In this document: piece after piece, positions 6,848 through 13,793 of the stretch
Numbering within the stretch: the stretch's first letter is position 1
Layout: the number at the start of each line of letters is the position of its first letter
DNA from: Candidatus Nitrosopumilus sp.
GTDB taxonomy: Archaea; Thermoproteota; Nitrososphaeria; Nitrososphaerales; Nitrosopumilaceae
DNA: 14,220 nucleotides
Reading direction: 5' to 3'
Assembly: GCA_029863665.1 (NCBI GenBank)
Contig: JAOTUX010000007.1
Span: 1-14,220 of the forward strand
The notes under the pieces: model-generated
Database searches by the model: none
What the model saw: only the letters and a program-made list of their open reading frames with translations
Told to the model about the DNA's origin: nothing
Made by a program: the position numbers and the translations under genes

Positions 6848-7570
6848 ATGAGACAAAATTTAATCTCTTTACAATGTTACTGTGCAAAACCAGAAATTGT
6901 TTTTCTCCCCTTTGAAAACGAAACGGTCTGTAAAATATGCGGTGTGGTTCTACAAAACAATGAATCATCATACAACATAGAGCAAACAGTACCATATGAG
7001 ATGCTCTGCAAGACAAACCTCAATTTACACCAAAGAAAGCAAGTCGGTGGGGATCCACGTGATGAACAAATGATAACATCTACAAAATTTCATACAGAGT
7101 CAGATTCCCTCTTGGCATTCTCTGATGTCTGCCGCAAACTATCCCTTACTAGTGCCATCTCAGAGGACTCTTGGAAATCATTTTGCCATGACACCACAAA
7201 TCTAACAAAGGCAAAAAAGATGTGTCATGCAATATACCGGACTCTACAAAACAATGCAATCCCATATGATGAAAATATAGTTCAAAATATTATCTGTTGC
7301 AGCCTTGGTGTAAAAAACGCATCAGGCCCTAGAGGCATACAATTCAAGACTGATTCCTCTGCATTTACCTCAAAGGAGGTAAAGATGAGATTCTACCTGA
7401 ATTTATCAATTAAACAGGCACAAAATCAGTATGCTATATCTGATGTATCGGCACTGCAGAAAAATTCCAGAAACTATATGAATATCCTGATAGAGTCATT
7501 TCCAAACTCAGATTACAAGACCTTGGCAAAAAAGGCAACAGAGATGGCAAGACTGAGGTGTCTGAATTAA
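6848..7570 (+). CDS. TFB-like protein with N-terminal zinc ribbon
   Basis: This 240-aa protein opens with a transcription factor B-type zinc ribbon: C10-Y-C12 ... E-T-V-C28-K-I-C31-G-V-V-L, where the second half matches the 'vC-x2-CG-hV' signature of TFB closely. The first pair is C-x-C rather than the usual C-x2-C. A stretch at 66-82 (VGGDPRDEQMITSTKF) sits where the TFB linker/B-finger lies. Residues 85-240 are helical and may be degenerate cyclin-like repeats, but the length is short for two full repeats (typical TFB is near 300 aa). TFB recruits RNA polymerase to TATA-bound TBP, so an element-borne copy could redirect transcription to its own promoters. It heads a co-directional block and overlaps the next gene by 13 nt. 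Confidence 0.65.
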   Translation: MRQNLISLQCYCAKPEIVFLPFENETVCKICGVVLQNNESSYNIEQTVPYEMLCKTNLNLHQRKQVGGDPRDEQMITSTKFHTESDSLLAFSDVCRKLSLTSAISEDSWKSFCHDTTNLTKAKKMCHAIYRTLQNNAIPYDENIVQNIICCSLGVKNASGPRGIQFKTDSSAFTSKEVKMRFYLNLSIKQAQNQYAISDVSALQKNSRNYMNILIESFPNSDYKTLAKKATEMARLRCLN

Positions 7571-8676
7571 ACATCTCAACTGAAAATATGGTTCAGACCA
7601 TTCAGCCTGATTCAATTGTGTTGCTTTCAGAAAACATTGGAATTGTGATGGAGACAAATATCTTAAAGTACTCCTCAATGAAAACGCAAGACCTTCCAAT
7701 AGTTAGACTAGGAAAAGTAAATGACAAATTGTATGCCATAAATCACTATGATGTAGTACTTGGATGTAAACAGTCAAAAAATAATGCATTATGCACCATT
7801 GAAGAGTGTAAAAATATCTCAGATATTATAGTACAGCATTTTTGTGATGTACTATCTAGTGATATACTCAACACACCACTAGTTTACAATCTAGTTGATT
7901 CACTCCAAGAGAAATTAAAAACAGACAAGATTACAGTTCTAAAAATTCTTGGAATAGACAAACTCCAGTATTGTAGGTTGTTGATGGCAACTAACCATAT
8001 CTCAGAAGCTGCAATCTCAAAGCTAGAAGAACTGGTAAATGAACTCTCAAAGAGAAAAGGACTAACTGCAATTCAGGCAAGCACTCCAATTTATGTCCTA
8101 GAAAAGATATCTCGAATCACTGATGAATCACAACAAATTCAATTGATACACTTTATTGCGTCTGATCTAAGACCAAAAAGTGATTCAAGATTTTTCTGGA
8201 TGACACCAGAACAAATTGACTCCATAACTCAAATGATAAGACAAAATGCAACTCGTACAGAATATAGAGACGAGTCAACTGTTGCACAATTTGTCTTATC
8301 TGAAAATCTTGGAGAAAAAGAATCATCATCAAACAAAAACAAAAAACCAAAACCATCAAAAAAGACTAGAGAAATTCTTGAGGCCATTCCAAATATACTA
8401 GTCATTCCAGATGAGAAAGGAAACCCAGACATTTTAGTTGATAAAAAAACTGGTACAGTATCAAAAATAGATACATCATCAAACAAAAAAATCATAAAGA
8501 CAAGTCACATCCCATCAAAGAAGCTCTACTCCATACCATTTGATGTTGTAAATTTTCTTGAAATGGAGGGACAAATACGACATAAAAACATCACAGGTAC
8601 TGACAACCTCAAATTGTTCACAGATTCCCAGAAAGATTCTACACAAAGATACACAATATTTTGGAATGTATCATAG
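7558..8676 (+). CDS. Putative ParB/Srx-fold DNA-binding protein
   Basis: A 372-aa protein. Residues 38-85 (DLPIVRLGKVNDKLYAINHYDVVLGC...ALCTIEE) resemble the N-terminal ParB/sulfiredoxin fold, where 'lP-I-V-x-x-x-G-d-x-y-x-i-d-g-h-h-R' is usual, but the glycine-His-Arg core is altered. Residues 120-165 look like a helix-turn-helix middle region. Residues 252-270 form a Ser/Lys-rich linker (SSSNKNKKPKPSKK), followed by a C-terminal domain of about 100 residues without recognisable motifs. If right, it binds DNA and could act in partition or regulation. The start is uncertain: GTG at 7558 overlaps the TFB-like gene by 13 nt, and ATG at 7588 would avoid the overlap. A winged-helix gene follows after 3 nt, so the three are probably one operon. 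Confidence 0.5.
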   Translation: MSELNISTENMVQTIQPDSIVLLSENIGIVMETNILKYSSMKTQDLPIVRLGKVNDKLYAINHYDVVLGCKQSKNNALCTIEECKNISDIIVQHFCDVLSSDILNTPLVYNLVDSLQEKLKTDKITVLKILGIDKLQYCRLLMATNHISEAAISKLEELVNELSKRKGLTAIQASTPIYVLEKISRITDESQQIQLIHFIASDLRPKSDSRFFWMTPEQIDSITQMIRQNATRTEYRDESTVAQFVLSENLGEKESSSNKNKKPKPSKKTREILEAIPNILVIPDEKGNPDILVDKKTGTVSKIDTSSNKKIIKTSHIPSKKLYSIPFDVVNFLEMEGQIRHKNITGTDNLKLFTDSQKDSTQRYTIFWNVS

Positions 8677-8679
8677 AAC

Positions 8680-9306
8680 TTGCAAAATAATAGAGATCTA
8701 TTATGGTATAGATGCAACATAAAGAGAAACTCTACAGGCTCAAAAATTCTTGAATCATCATATGTTTCAGGATTTTCTCTTTTAGAGATTTCAAAAAAGA
8801 CCAAAAAACAGTACAGATATACCAAAAAAATAGTTCTAGAGCTGAAATACTCTGGATATCTTGAATCAGAAAGCAAAGGGCGATATTCCATAACTCAGAA
8901 GGGTAGGTGGTTTGTCATATGTCAGAGACTTGGATTGTCTTTTTTGTCATTGTGTTTATTGGCTGAAGTTTATCACAGGGTCAATTCCAATCCAGAATTC
9001 TTTTACCAGTTTTCATCATTTAGGCAGTGTTATGAGACAGGATATGATGAGAATTTTACATATATGGCAATATATCGCAGACAAAACATTTCAAAATCCC
9101 TCAAACATTTGACATCAAGAAATCTAGTGTATGCATTAGGGGATTTTATCAAAATGACAAATACAATGATTGAATTTCTAAAAAAGTATCACCGAGATCT
9201 TGAATCGTTATTTTTGTGGTGCAGTGATATGTATGAAAAATGTATTTGCAATACAATTGAAAATAATAATTTTAATGCCAGTGGTATCTTGCAAGGATCC
9301 AATTAG
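8680..9306 (+). CDS. Winged-helix DNA-binding protein, putative transcriptional regulator
   Basis: A 208-aa protein starting at TTG 8680, three bases after the previous stop. Residues 20-85 form a winged helix: SKILESSYVSGFSLLEISKK (21-40), a recognition helix with T41-K-K-Q-Y-R-Y-T, then LELKYSGYLES (53-63) and a wing ending R68-Y-S-I-T-Q-K-G-R (68-76), which matches the 'GlL-...-Y-x-i-T-x-k-G' pattern common in archaeal regulators. A hydrophobic helix follows (86-97). The C-terminal half carries no known motif and may be the effector or dimer domain. It is positioned between a ParB-like gene and a prepilin peptidase, so it could control element genes. The 3-nt spacing argues for cotranscription with the upstream genes. 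Confidence 0.7.
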   Translation: MQNNRDLLWYRCNIKRNSTGSKILESSYVSGFSLLEISKKTKKQYRYTKKIVLELKYSGYLESESKGRYSITQKGRWFVICQRLGLSFLSLCLLAEVYHRVNSNPEFFYQFSSFRQCYETGYDENFTYMAIYRRQNISKSLKHLTSRNLVYALGDFIKMTNTMIEFLKKYHRDLESLFLWCSDMYEKCICNTIENNNFNASGILQGSN

Positions 9307-9350
9307 AGTGTCAAAAAATGCTACTTTGATTGGGTCTTTTGGTTTTATTC

Positions 9351-9356
9351 TATATG
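9351..9356 (+). promoter_or_regulatory. Candidate TATA box upstream of the prepilin peptidase gene
   Basis: TATATG within TTTATTCTATATG lies about 28-33 nt before the ATG at 9384. The gene could instead be read through from the upstream operon, since the gap is only 77 nt. Confidence 0.3.
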
Positions 9357-9383
9357 TTATGAGTGGTTGTGGAGTTTTTCCAG

Positions 9384-10037
9384 ATGAGAATAGTTTTGAT
9401 ACTAGTAATGTTTGGAGTAGCATCTATCTTTGACTATAAATCAAGAAAAGTTCCTGATGTTATCTGGATTGCTGGTATCAGTACAGGTGGAGTGATGTAT
9501 GTAATTGACTATGAAACATTTTCTGTATACCATGGAGTGAGCATTGTAACCTCTTGCTTTTTTGGTTTTATTTTGTACAGATTTAGGTTTGTCGGGATGG
9601 CAGACCTGTTTGGCATCATATCTGTTAGTGTGATACTACCAGTTCATTATACATTTGTAATGGTTCCAATATTAGGAACTATTTTGGCGCTGATTCTGGT
9701 CGTATCTACAATCATCTTGTACAATGTGACACTCAATGCAATTGACATGATGTCAAAAAGAAGACTATTTGGAGGATTTGCAGGGGAGCCGCCGTACAGA
9801 AAGTTCCTCGCAGTTTTCTTTATTCACAGAAAGAGAGGATACGAGAGATTTGTCATTTCAGCTGAGAGTCAATACCCGGCAATCCCAAAAAACAGGTCAT
9901 TTGTCCTGATATCTAGGAGCAAGGAAATTTCCCAGGTGGTGGGACTCGTGCAGAATGTGCCGCCATTTGTAGTGTTTATGATGATTGGAATGATCTTACT
10001 GTTGTTGCCTGAAATTCTGAATATAGTATTTTCTTAA
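9384..10037 (+). CDS. Archaeal A24-type prepilin/preflagellin peptidase (FlaK/PibD-like)
   Basis: A 217-aa membrane protease. The first catalytic motif is S14-I-F-D17-Y-K-S-R-K-V-P-D25, fitting D-x2-x-R-x-V-P-D. The second is F-V-G71-M-A-D74, the archaeal GxAD/GxGD site. Hydrophobic segments lie near 1-15, 26-42, 52-66, 75-90, 92-115 and 193-216. The segment 129-175 with a basic, soluble stretch fits the C-terminal domain of archaeal preflagellin peptidases. These enzymes cut class III signal peptides of pilins and archaellins at the membrane. GGAG at 9371-9374 lies 9 nt before the ATG and supports this start over an in-frame GTG at 9363. No pilin gene is visible here, so it may serve pili encoded to the right, possibly with the transfer ATPase. 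Confidence 0.88.
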   Translation: MRIVLILVMFGVASIFDYKSRKVPDVIWIAGISTGGVMYVIDYETFSVYHGVSIVTSCFFGFILYRFRFVGMADLFGIISVSVILPVHYTFVMVPILGTILALILVVSTIILYNVTLNAIDMMSKRRLFGGFAGEPPYRKFLAVFFIHRKRGYERFVISAESQYPAIPKNRSFVLISRSKEISQVVGLVQNVPPFVVFMMIGMILLLLPEILNIVFS

Positions 10038-10085
10038 TTTAGACTATAAAATTAATTTATAATTGATCCGAGATATTTTGTAATG

Positions 10086-10133
10086 TCATGACCGGCAGGA
10101 TTTGAAGGTTTTTGGTGATTGTTTTGGTACCAA
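10086..10133 (+). repeat. 48-nt direct repeat, copy A
   Basis: Aligned without gaps to 13630-13677 with 40 of 48 positions identical. The most conserved part runs from ATTTGAAGGTT (10100-10110) through GGTGATT (10114-10120) to TTTTGGTACCAA (10122-10133), ending in the 10-bp palindrome TTGGTACCAA. It starts 49 nt after the prepilin peptidase stop and lies about 370 nt upstream of the oxidase gene. Confidence 0.75.
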
Positions 10134-10467
10134 CAGGTATGAATTATTATTCTTTTGCATCATTGAAAGTAACTGTACATTCGGTAGTTAATAATATCCT
10201 CTAATCATGTAAAAGTAGATGGCAACCAAAATTACAATAGATAATAACCTTAGTGGAACTTTCATAATTTGCTAAAAAAGAGAATCATAGCTTCAGGTTA
10301 AAGAAAGATTATGTGGATCATTTGGTGAGCATTCTAACTAAAAGTAGATCGTGTTTTATTTTTAAATAATAAAAACTATTTTTTCTAGTAAATTCATAAT
10401 TTCTTATAATTTCTCAAAAAATACTATCTTAATCATACTAGATTTTAGTTGCAGATCATGTTGGATC

Positions 10468-10477
10468 ATAATATATT
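10468..10477 (+). promoter_or_regulatory. Candidate TATA box for the multicopper oxidase fusion gene
   Basis: ATAATATATT is centred about 31 nt before the ATG at 10504. A second AT-rich word, CTATATTATA, lies nearer the start. No Shine-Dalgarno run is visible, so the message is probably leaderless or nearly so. Confidence 0.4.
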
Positions 10478-10503
10478 CACAATAATGCTATATTATACAT
10501 AAA

Positions 10504-13500
10504 ATGACCATACGAGATTTTTACCTAAAGATTGAACAAATTTCAAGTTATAGTCCAGTACACCCTGTTGACAAAGAGCCTCCGGGGGTGGAGTACAGTC
10601 GAGACTGTATGTATGGTGAAGGGCATGAGAATGGAAAAATACCACAAGCCGAAGTAGATGCCAGAACCCTTGACGCAATTGTATACCGGGAATACCTGGA
10701 TAAGGATTTTCTTATTCCAAAACCGGATAAAATGGTAGAATCGGATATCAATGAACCTGTGTTTGACAGTAGGATTGGAACTGTATTGTATGCTAGTCCT
10801 GGACAGACATTAAACATTCATGTTTTAAATGCAGATAACAAACCCCATTCCTTTCACATACATGGACTTGAATTTGGGATAGATTCAGACGGTGCTTGGC
10901 CCTTTGGTACACAAAATGAGGATGGCTCTAGATCAGATAGGATCTGTCCAGGAGAAAAATGGACTTACATCTTTAATGTCAGAGAGGAGATGATAGGGGT
11001 TTGGCCGTTCCATGATCATTTTGGGATGGTAGGAAAAAATATTGATAGAGGTTTGTTTGGAGGACTGATTGTTCAGCCAAAAGGCCAGATCACAATTCCG
11101 GAACTTGAAGTTTTTCCAAGAGAGTTTGAAGATTTGCTAGACAGGTATGTAAGAATCAAGGATATAATTGGTGAAGTTCCACAGCCTAGACCCAGACCAG
11201 ATCCTCCTCCCATATTTGAGAAAGACAGAGTATACATACGCGATCAAGTGGAATTTTTGAAAGAATGGTTGGGTGTTTTTATTGGAAAGCCACCAAAAAA
11301 GAAAAGAAAAACACTTCACGTTCCATTGTTTTTCCACAAAATGAAGAGTCATCAAAGCAAACCTGTTTTTGACACAGGAGACATAGAGGAATTAGGCGGA
11401 GAACACGAGGTTATTTTTAATAATCAGGGAGCCTTTGATTATTTTTGCATATACCATCCCATGATGGAAGGAAAAATCAATGTTGTCCCAGGAGGATCCC
11501 TTCTAGTTACAGTCAACATATTGGATAACCCTCAAATGGGATTTTATCCTCCAATAGTGGATATTGGAATAGGCGGAACTGTGAAATGGGTTAATCAAAG
11601 TCAGTTCCATCATACGGCTACTTCAAAGGAAGGTGCATCATTGGCCACCCATTGTTTTAATGGCAGAGGCTTTGTTGGAAACTCTCCTACCATTGTAGCT
11701 GAAAGTGGCCAGAAAATAAAATGGTATGTATTTAATTTGGATGTTGGTCACGAATGGCACAATTTTCATACACACTCACAAAGATGGAAATTAGGAAATG
11801 AAAACATTGATGTTAGAAGTTTAGGCCCTGCAGAATCATTTGCAGTTGAGACTACCGCACCGCCAGTCCTATTATTTCCAGATAAAGAGATGAATGATCT
11901 GCAAGAATGCAAAGTAAAGCCCAAAGATGCAAAGATATACAGACTCAAAGGAGATTTTGTATTTCACTGCCATGTTCACCATCATATGATGAATGGTATG
12001 GTAGGTTTGGTGCGCTCGTTCCAAAATGTTTGGCTAACTCCGGATATGATTACAAAGTTAAAAAAGACAAGAGGGTTTCCTCTTGATGATGGTACAAATA
12101 ATTGTCCAACACTTCCAGAAAGCTGTTCGAATTTAGATCTTGGGAGATGGGAAGAGATACCAGGTGATCCTGAAGTAACATTAATGCATTCTGTATTGTT
12201 ACCTAAAACACAAAAGGTCTTGTATTGGGGATATACAAGAGCAGATCAATCCAGGCTTTGGGATTATGGAACCAACACCTACTCTTCGCCAGTAAATCAA
12301 CCGGCTAGTTTACCCGGTGAAAATGAAAACACCTCCAATCTTTGGTCTGCAGAACATTCTTTTCTTGATGATACAGAGGGCACTGCGTTGATTCATGGAG
12401 GTTTAACTCAAGGACCAAATGGCACTCCAACTGAATCATTTCTTTTCAGTCCCTCAACACTTCAATGGAGCAAGACTAATTCAACAACGAATCCTAGATT
12501 TTATTCTACAACCATTACATTGGCTGATGGAAAATTAATTACCCTCTATGGTTCTAGTTCAAAATCCATCGAGGTGTATACGCCTGGAGCAGGTTGGGGA
12601 TCTCCAATCAATTTACCCTACCTTAACTACCGATATTATCCGTGGACATTTCTATTACCTGATGGCAGACTCTTTATTGCAGGGCCTGAATCTCCTACTC
12701 ACAGATTTGATTGGCAAAATCCAATAGTGGATCCTAACAACACTTGGAATACAAATGAGGGTACAAGAGATCAGTCTAGTCAAAACGGAACAGCAGTGAT
12801 ATTTCCGTTAAGACCGCCAAATTATGAACCAAGAGTTATGATTATGGGTGGAAGAAACCCAAATTTAATAAAATCATCTGAGACAATAGATCTTTCCTTG
12901 GGTGCCCCATCTTGGTCAAATCTGTCAGATATGAATGAGGCAAGAGGGAATCTCACTTCAGTATTGCTTCCAGATGGCAGAGTATTTGTTGCAGGCGGAA
13001 TACCAGGTGCACCAGGTGTGAACGATGGAGGTCCATCTGAGATATTTGATCCTCAAAATCCGAATGATGGATGGCAATTGGGACCAATAATGAAGTATCC
13101 GAGAAATTACCACTCTTCAATGATTTTATTGCCAGATGGTAGTATTCTAGCAGGAGGAGATCCTAGACAAGCAGGAAATCCAACTCCTCATGAAAGATAT
13201 TATCCTGGTTACTTTAACAAAACTAGACCACAAATTACAAACATTCCAAACACTACTGTAAACTATGGAAATAATTTTGATGTGCAAACTCCAAATTCAC
13301 CAGACATTACAGAAGTAGTTTTGATGTATCCTGGTGCTGTAACTCATAGCTTTAACATGACTCAGAGAATAATAGAATGTGAGATTGTAAATAATGTTGG
13401 AGGGATTGTACGGGTAAAAGCCCCAACAAATGGCAATATTGCACCACCCGGACACTATCTTGTTTTTATTCTTGATGCAAACAGAATACCTTCTACTGGT

Positions 13501-13524
13501 GAATGGATACGTCTTAGAAATTAG
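10504..13524 (+). CDS. Multicopper oxidase fused to a galactose-oxidase-like propeller and DUF1929 domain
   Basis: A 1006-aa fusion. Residues 90-195 are a first multicopper oxidase domain with H118-I-H120 (HSFHIHG) and H170-D-H172. Residues 275-375 form an extra cupredoxin region with C315-x2-H318-x2-M321 and H369/H370. Residues 395-510 are the last oxidase domain: H419-x2-H422-x-H424 and H488-C489-H490-x3-H494-x3-G-M499. All type 1, 2 and 3 ligands are thus present. Residues 545-900 are a kelch-like propeller and 905-1006 the galactose oxidase early-set domain (DUF1929; T947-H948-S-F-N-M-T-Q-R955). The galactose oxidase ligands Y667, Y869, H870 and H948 are kept, but the Cys that cross-links the first Tyr is S615 (LWSAEHSF). 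No signal peptide or membrane helix is evident at the N-terminus, and a TAA eight codons upstream rules out a longer one. It sits alone between two direct repeats. The substrate is unknown. Confidence 0.9.
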   Translation: MTIRDFYLKIEQISSYSPVHPVDKEPPGVEYSRDCMYGEGHENGKIPQAEVDARTLDAIVYREYLDKDFLIPKPDKMVESDINEPVFDSRIGTVLYASPGQTLNIHVLNADNKPHSFHIHGLEFGIDSDGAWPFGTQNEDGSRSDRICPGEKWTYIFNVREEMIGVWPFHDHFGMVGKNIDRGLFGGLIVQPKGQITIPELEVFPREFEDLLDRYVRIKDIIGEVPQPRPRPDPPPIFEKDRVYIRDQVEFLKEWLGVFIGKPPKKKRKTLHVPLFFHKMKSHQSKPVFDTGDIEELGGEHEVIFNNQGAFDYFCIYHPMMEGKINVVPGGSLLVTVNILDNPQMGFYPPIVDIGIGGTVKWVNQSQFHHTATSKEGASLATHCFNGRGFVGNSPTIVAESGQKIKWYVFNLDVGHEWHNFHTHSQRWKLGNENIDVRSLGPAESFAVETTAPPVLLFPDKEMNDLQECKVKPKDAKIYRLKGDFVFHCHVHHHMMNGMVGLVRSFQNVWLTPDMITKLKKTRGFPLDDGTNNCPTLPESCSNLDLGRWEEIPGDPEVTLMHSVLLPKTQKVLYWGYTRADQSRLWDYGTNTYSSPVNQPASLPGENENTSNLWSAEHSFLDDTEGTALIHGGLTQGPNGTPTESFLFSPSTLQWSKTNSTTNPRFYSTTITLADGKLITLYGSSSKSIEVYTPGAGWGSPINLPYLNYRYYPWTFLLPDGRLFIAGPESPTHRFDWQNPIVDPNNTWNTNEGTRDQSSQNGTAVIFPLRPPNYEPRVMIMGGRNPNLIKSSETIDLSLGAPSWSNLSDMNEARGNLTSVLLPDGRVFVAGGIPGAPGVNDGGPSEIFDPQNPNDGWQLGPIMKYPRNYHSSMILLPDGSILAGGDPRQAGNPTPHERYYPGYFNKTRPQITNIPNTTVNYGNNFDVQTPNSPDITEVVLMYPGAVTHSFNMTQRIIECEIVNNVGGIVRVKAPTNGNIAPPGHYLVFILDANRIPSTGEWIRLRN

Positions 13525-13629
13525 ACCCGAAATGCATCATTACAGAATTGAATCGTTTGGTATGATATTAATCGTGATTCAGGTTAAATTCCATAATAGG
13601 GAATTGCATTCTTAGTTTAGTTCTCTAAT

Positions 13630-13677
13630 TCAAGACTGATAGAATTTGAAGGTTATGGGTGATTATTTTGGTACCAA
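13630..13677 (+). repeat. 48-nt direct repeat, copy B
   Basis: Same orientation as copy A at 10086-10133, 40 of 48 positions identical, ending in the same TTGGTACCAA palindrome. It begins 106 nt after the oxidase stop and ends 117 nt before the TTG of the next gene. The two copies are 3,544 bp apart and bracket the oxidase gene together with its long upstream region. Confidence 0.75.
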
Positions 13678-13793
13678 AATAACTTTCATGTTATAATAAT
13701 TTCTTGAATTTTTTTAGTTATCTAATTCCTTGTAGAAATTTCAGTAAAAATATCCTTCTTTTATCAAAATTTCTCATACCATTTTGATTTCAT

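Larger units (their letters stand above)
10038..10503. other. 466-nt intergenic region: repeat copy A, short repeated motifs, candidate promoter
   Basis: No convincing gene is seen. It contains copy A of the 48-nt motif (10086-10133), two copies of TAAAAGTAGAT (10210-10220 and 10339-10349), two GGATCAT words (10314 and 10463) plus a GATCAT at 10454, an AT-rich imperfect palindrome at about 10353-10375, and a TATA-like box before the oxidase gene. This is long for a genome region that otherwise overlaps its genes, and could hold regulator sites or a small RNA. Confidence 0.6.

Noticed and set aside
8526..8891. Minus-strand 121-codon frame across the junction of the ParB/Srx-like and winged-helix genes.
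   Set aside because: It is antisense to both, and the winged-helix frame is strongly supported. The amino-acid composition looks like a shadow.
9363..9383. GTG at 9363 as an earlier start for the prepilin peptidase.
   Set aside because: The GGAG at 9371-9374 is placed for the ATG at 9384, and the extra seven residues add nothing to the first membrane segment.
9200..9433. Plus-strand 77-codon frame with an SGC segment resembling a lipobox.
   Set aside because: It overlaps the 3' end of the winged-helix gene and the 5' end of the prepilin peptidase gene in another frame. The SGC lies too far from the start for a lipoprotein signal.
10086..10110. On the minus strand, copy A reads TTCAAATCCTGCCGGTCA, like the T-loop and 3' end of a tRNA, suggesting an att site in a tRNA gene.
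   Set aside because: The 5' side of the T-stem (AAACC) does not pair with CCTGC, no acceptor partner or rest of a tRNA is nearby, and copy B differs at exactly the stem positions.
13430..13615. Plus-strand 61-codon frame overlapping the end of the oxidase gene.
   Set aside because: It lies mostly inside the DUF1929 coding region in another frame, with no motif or ribosome-binding site.
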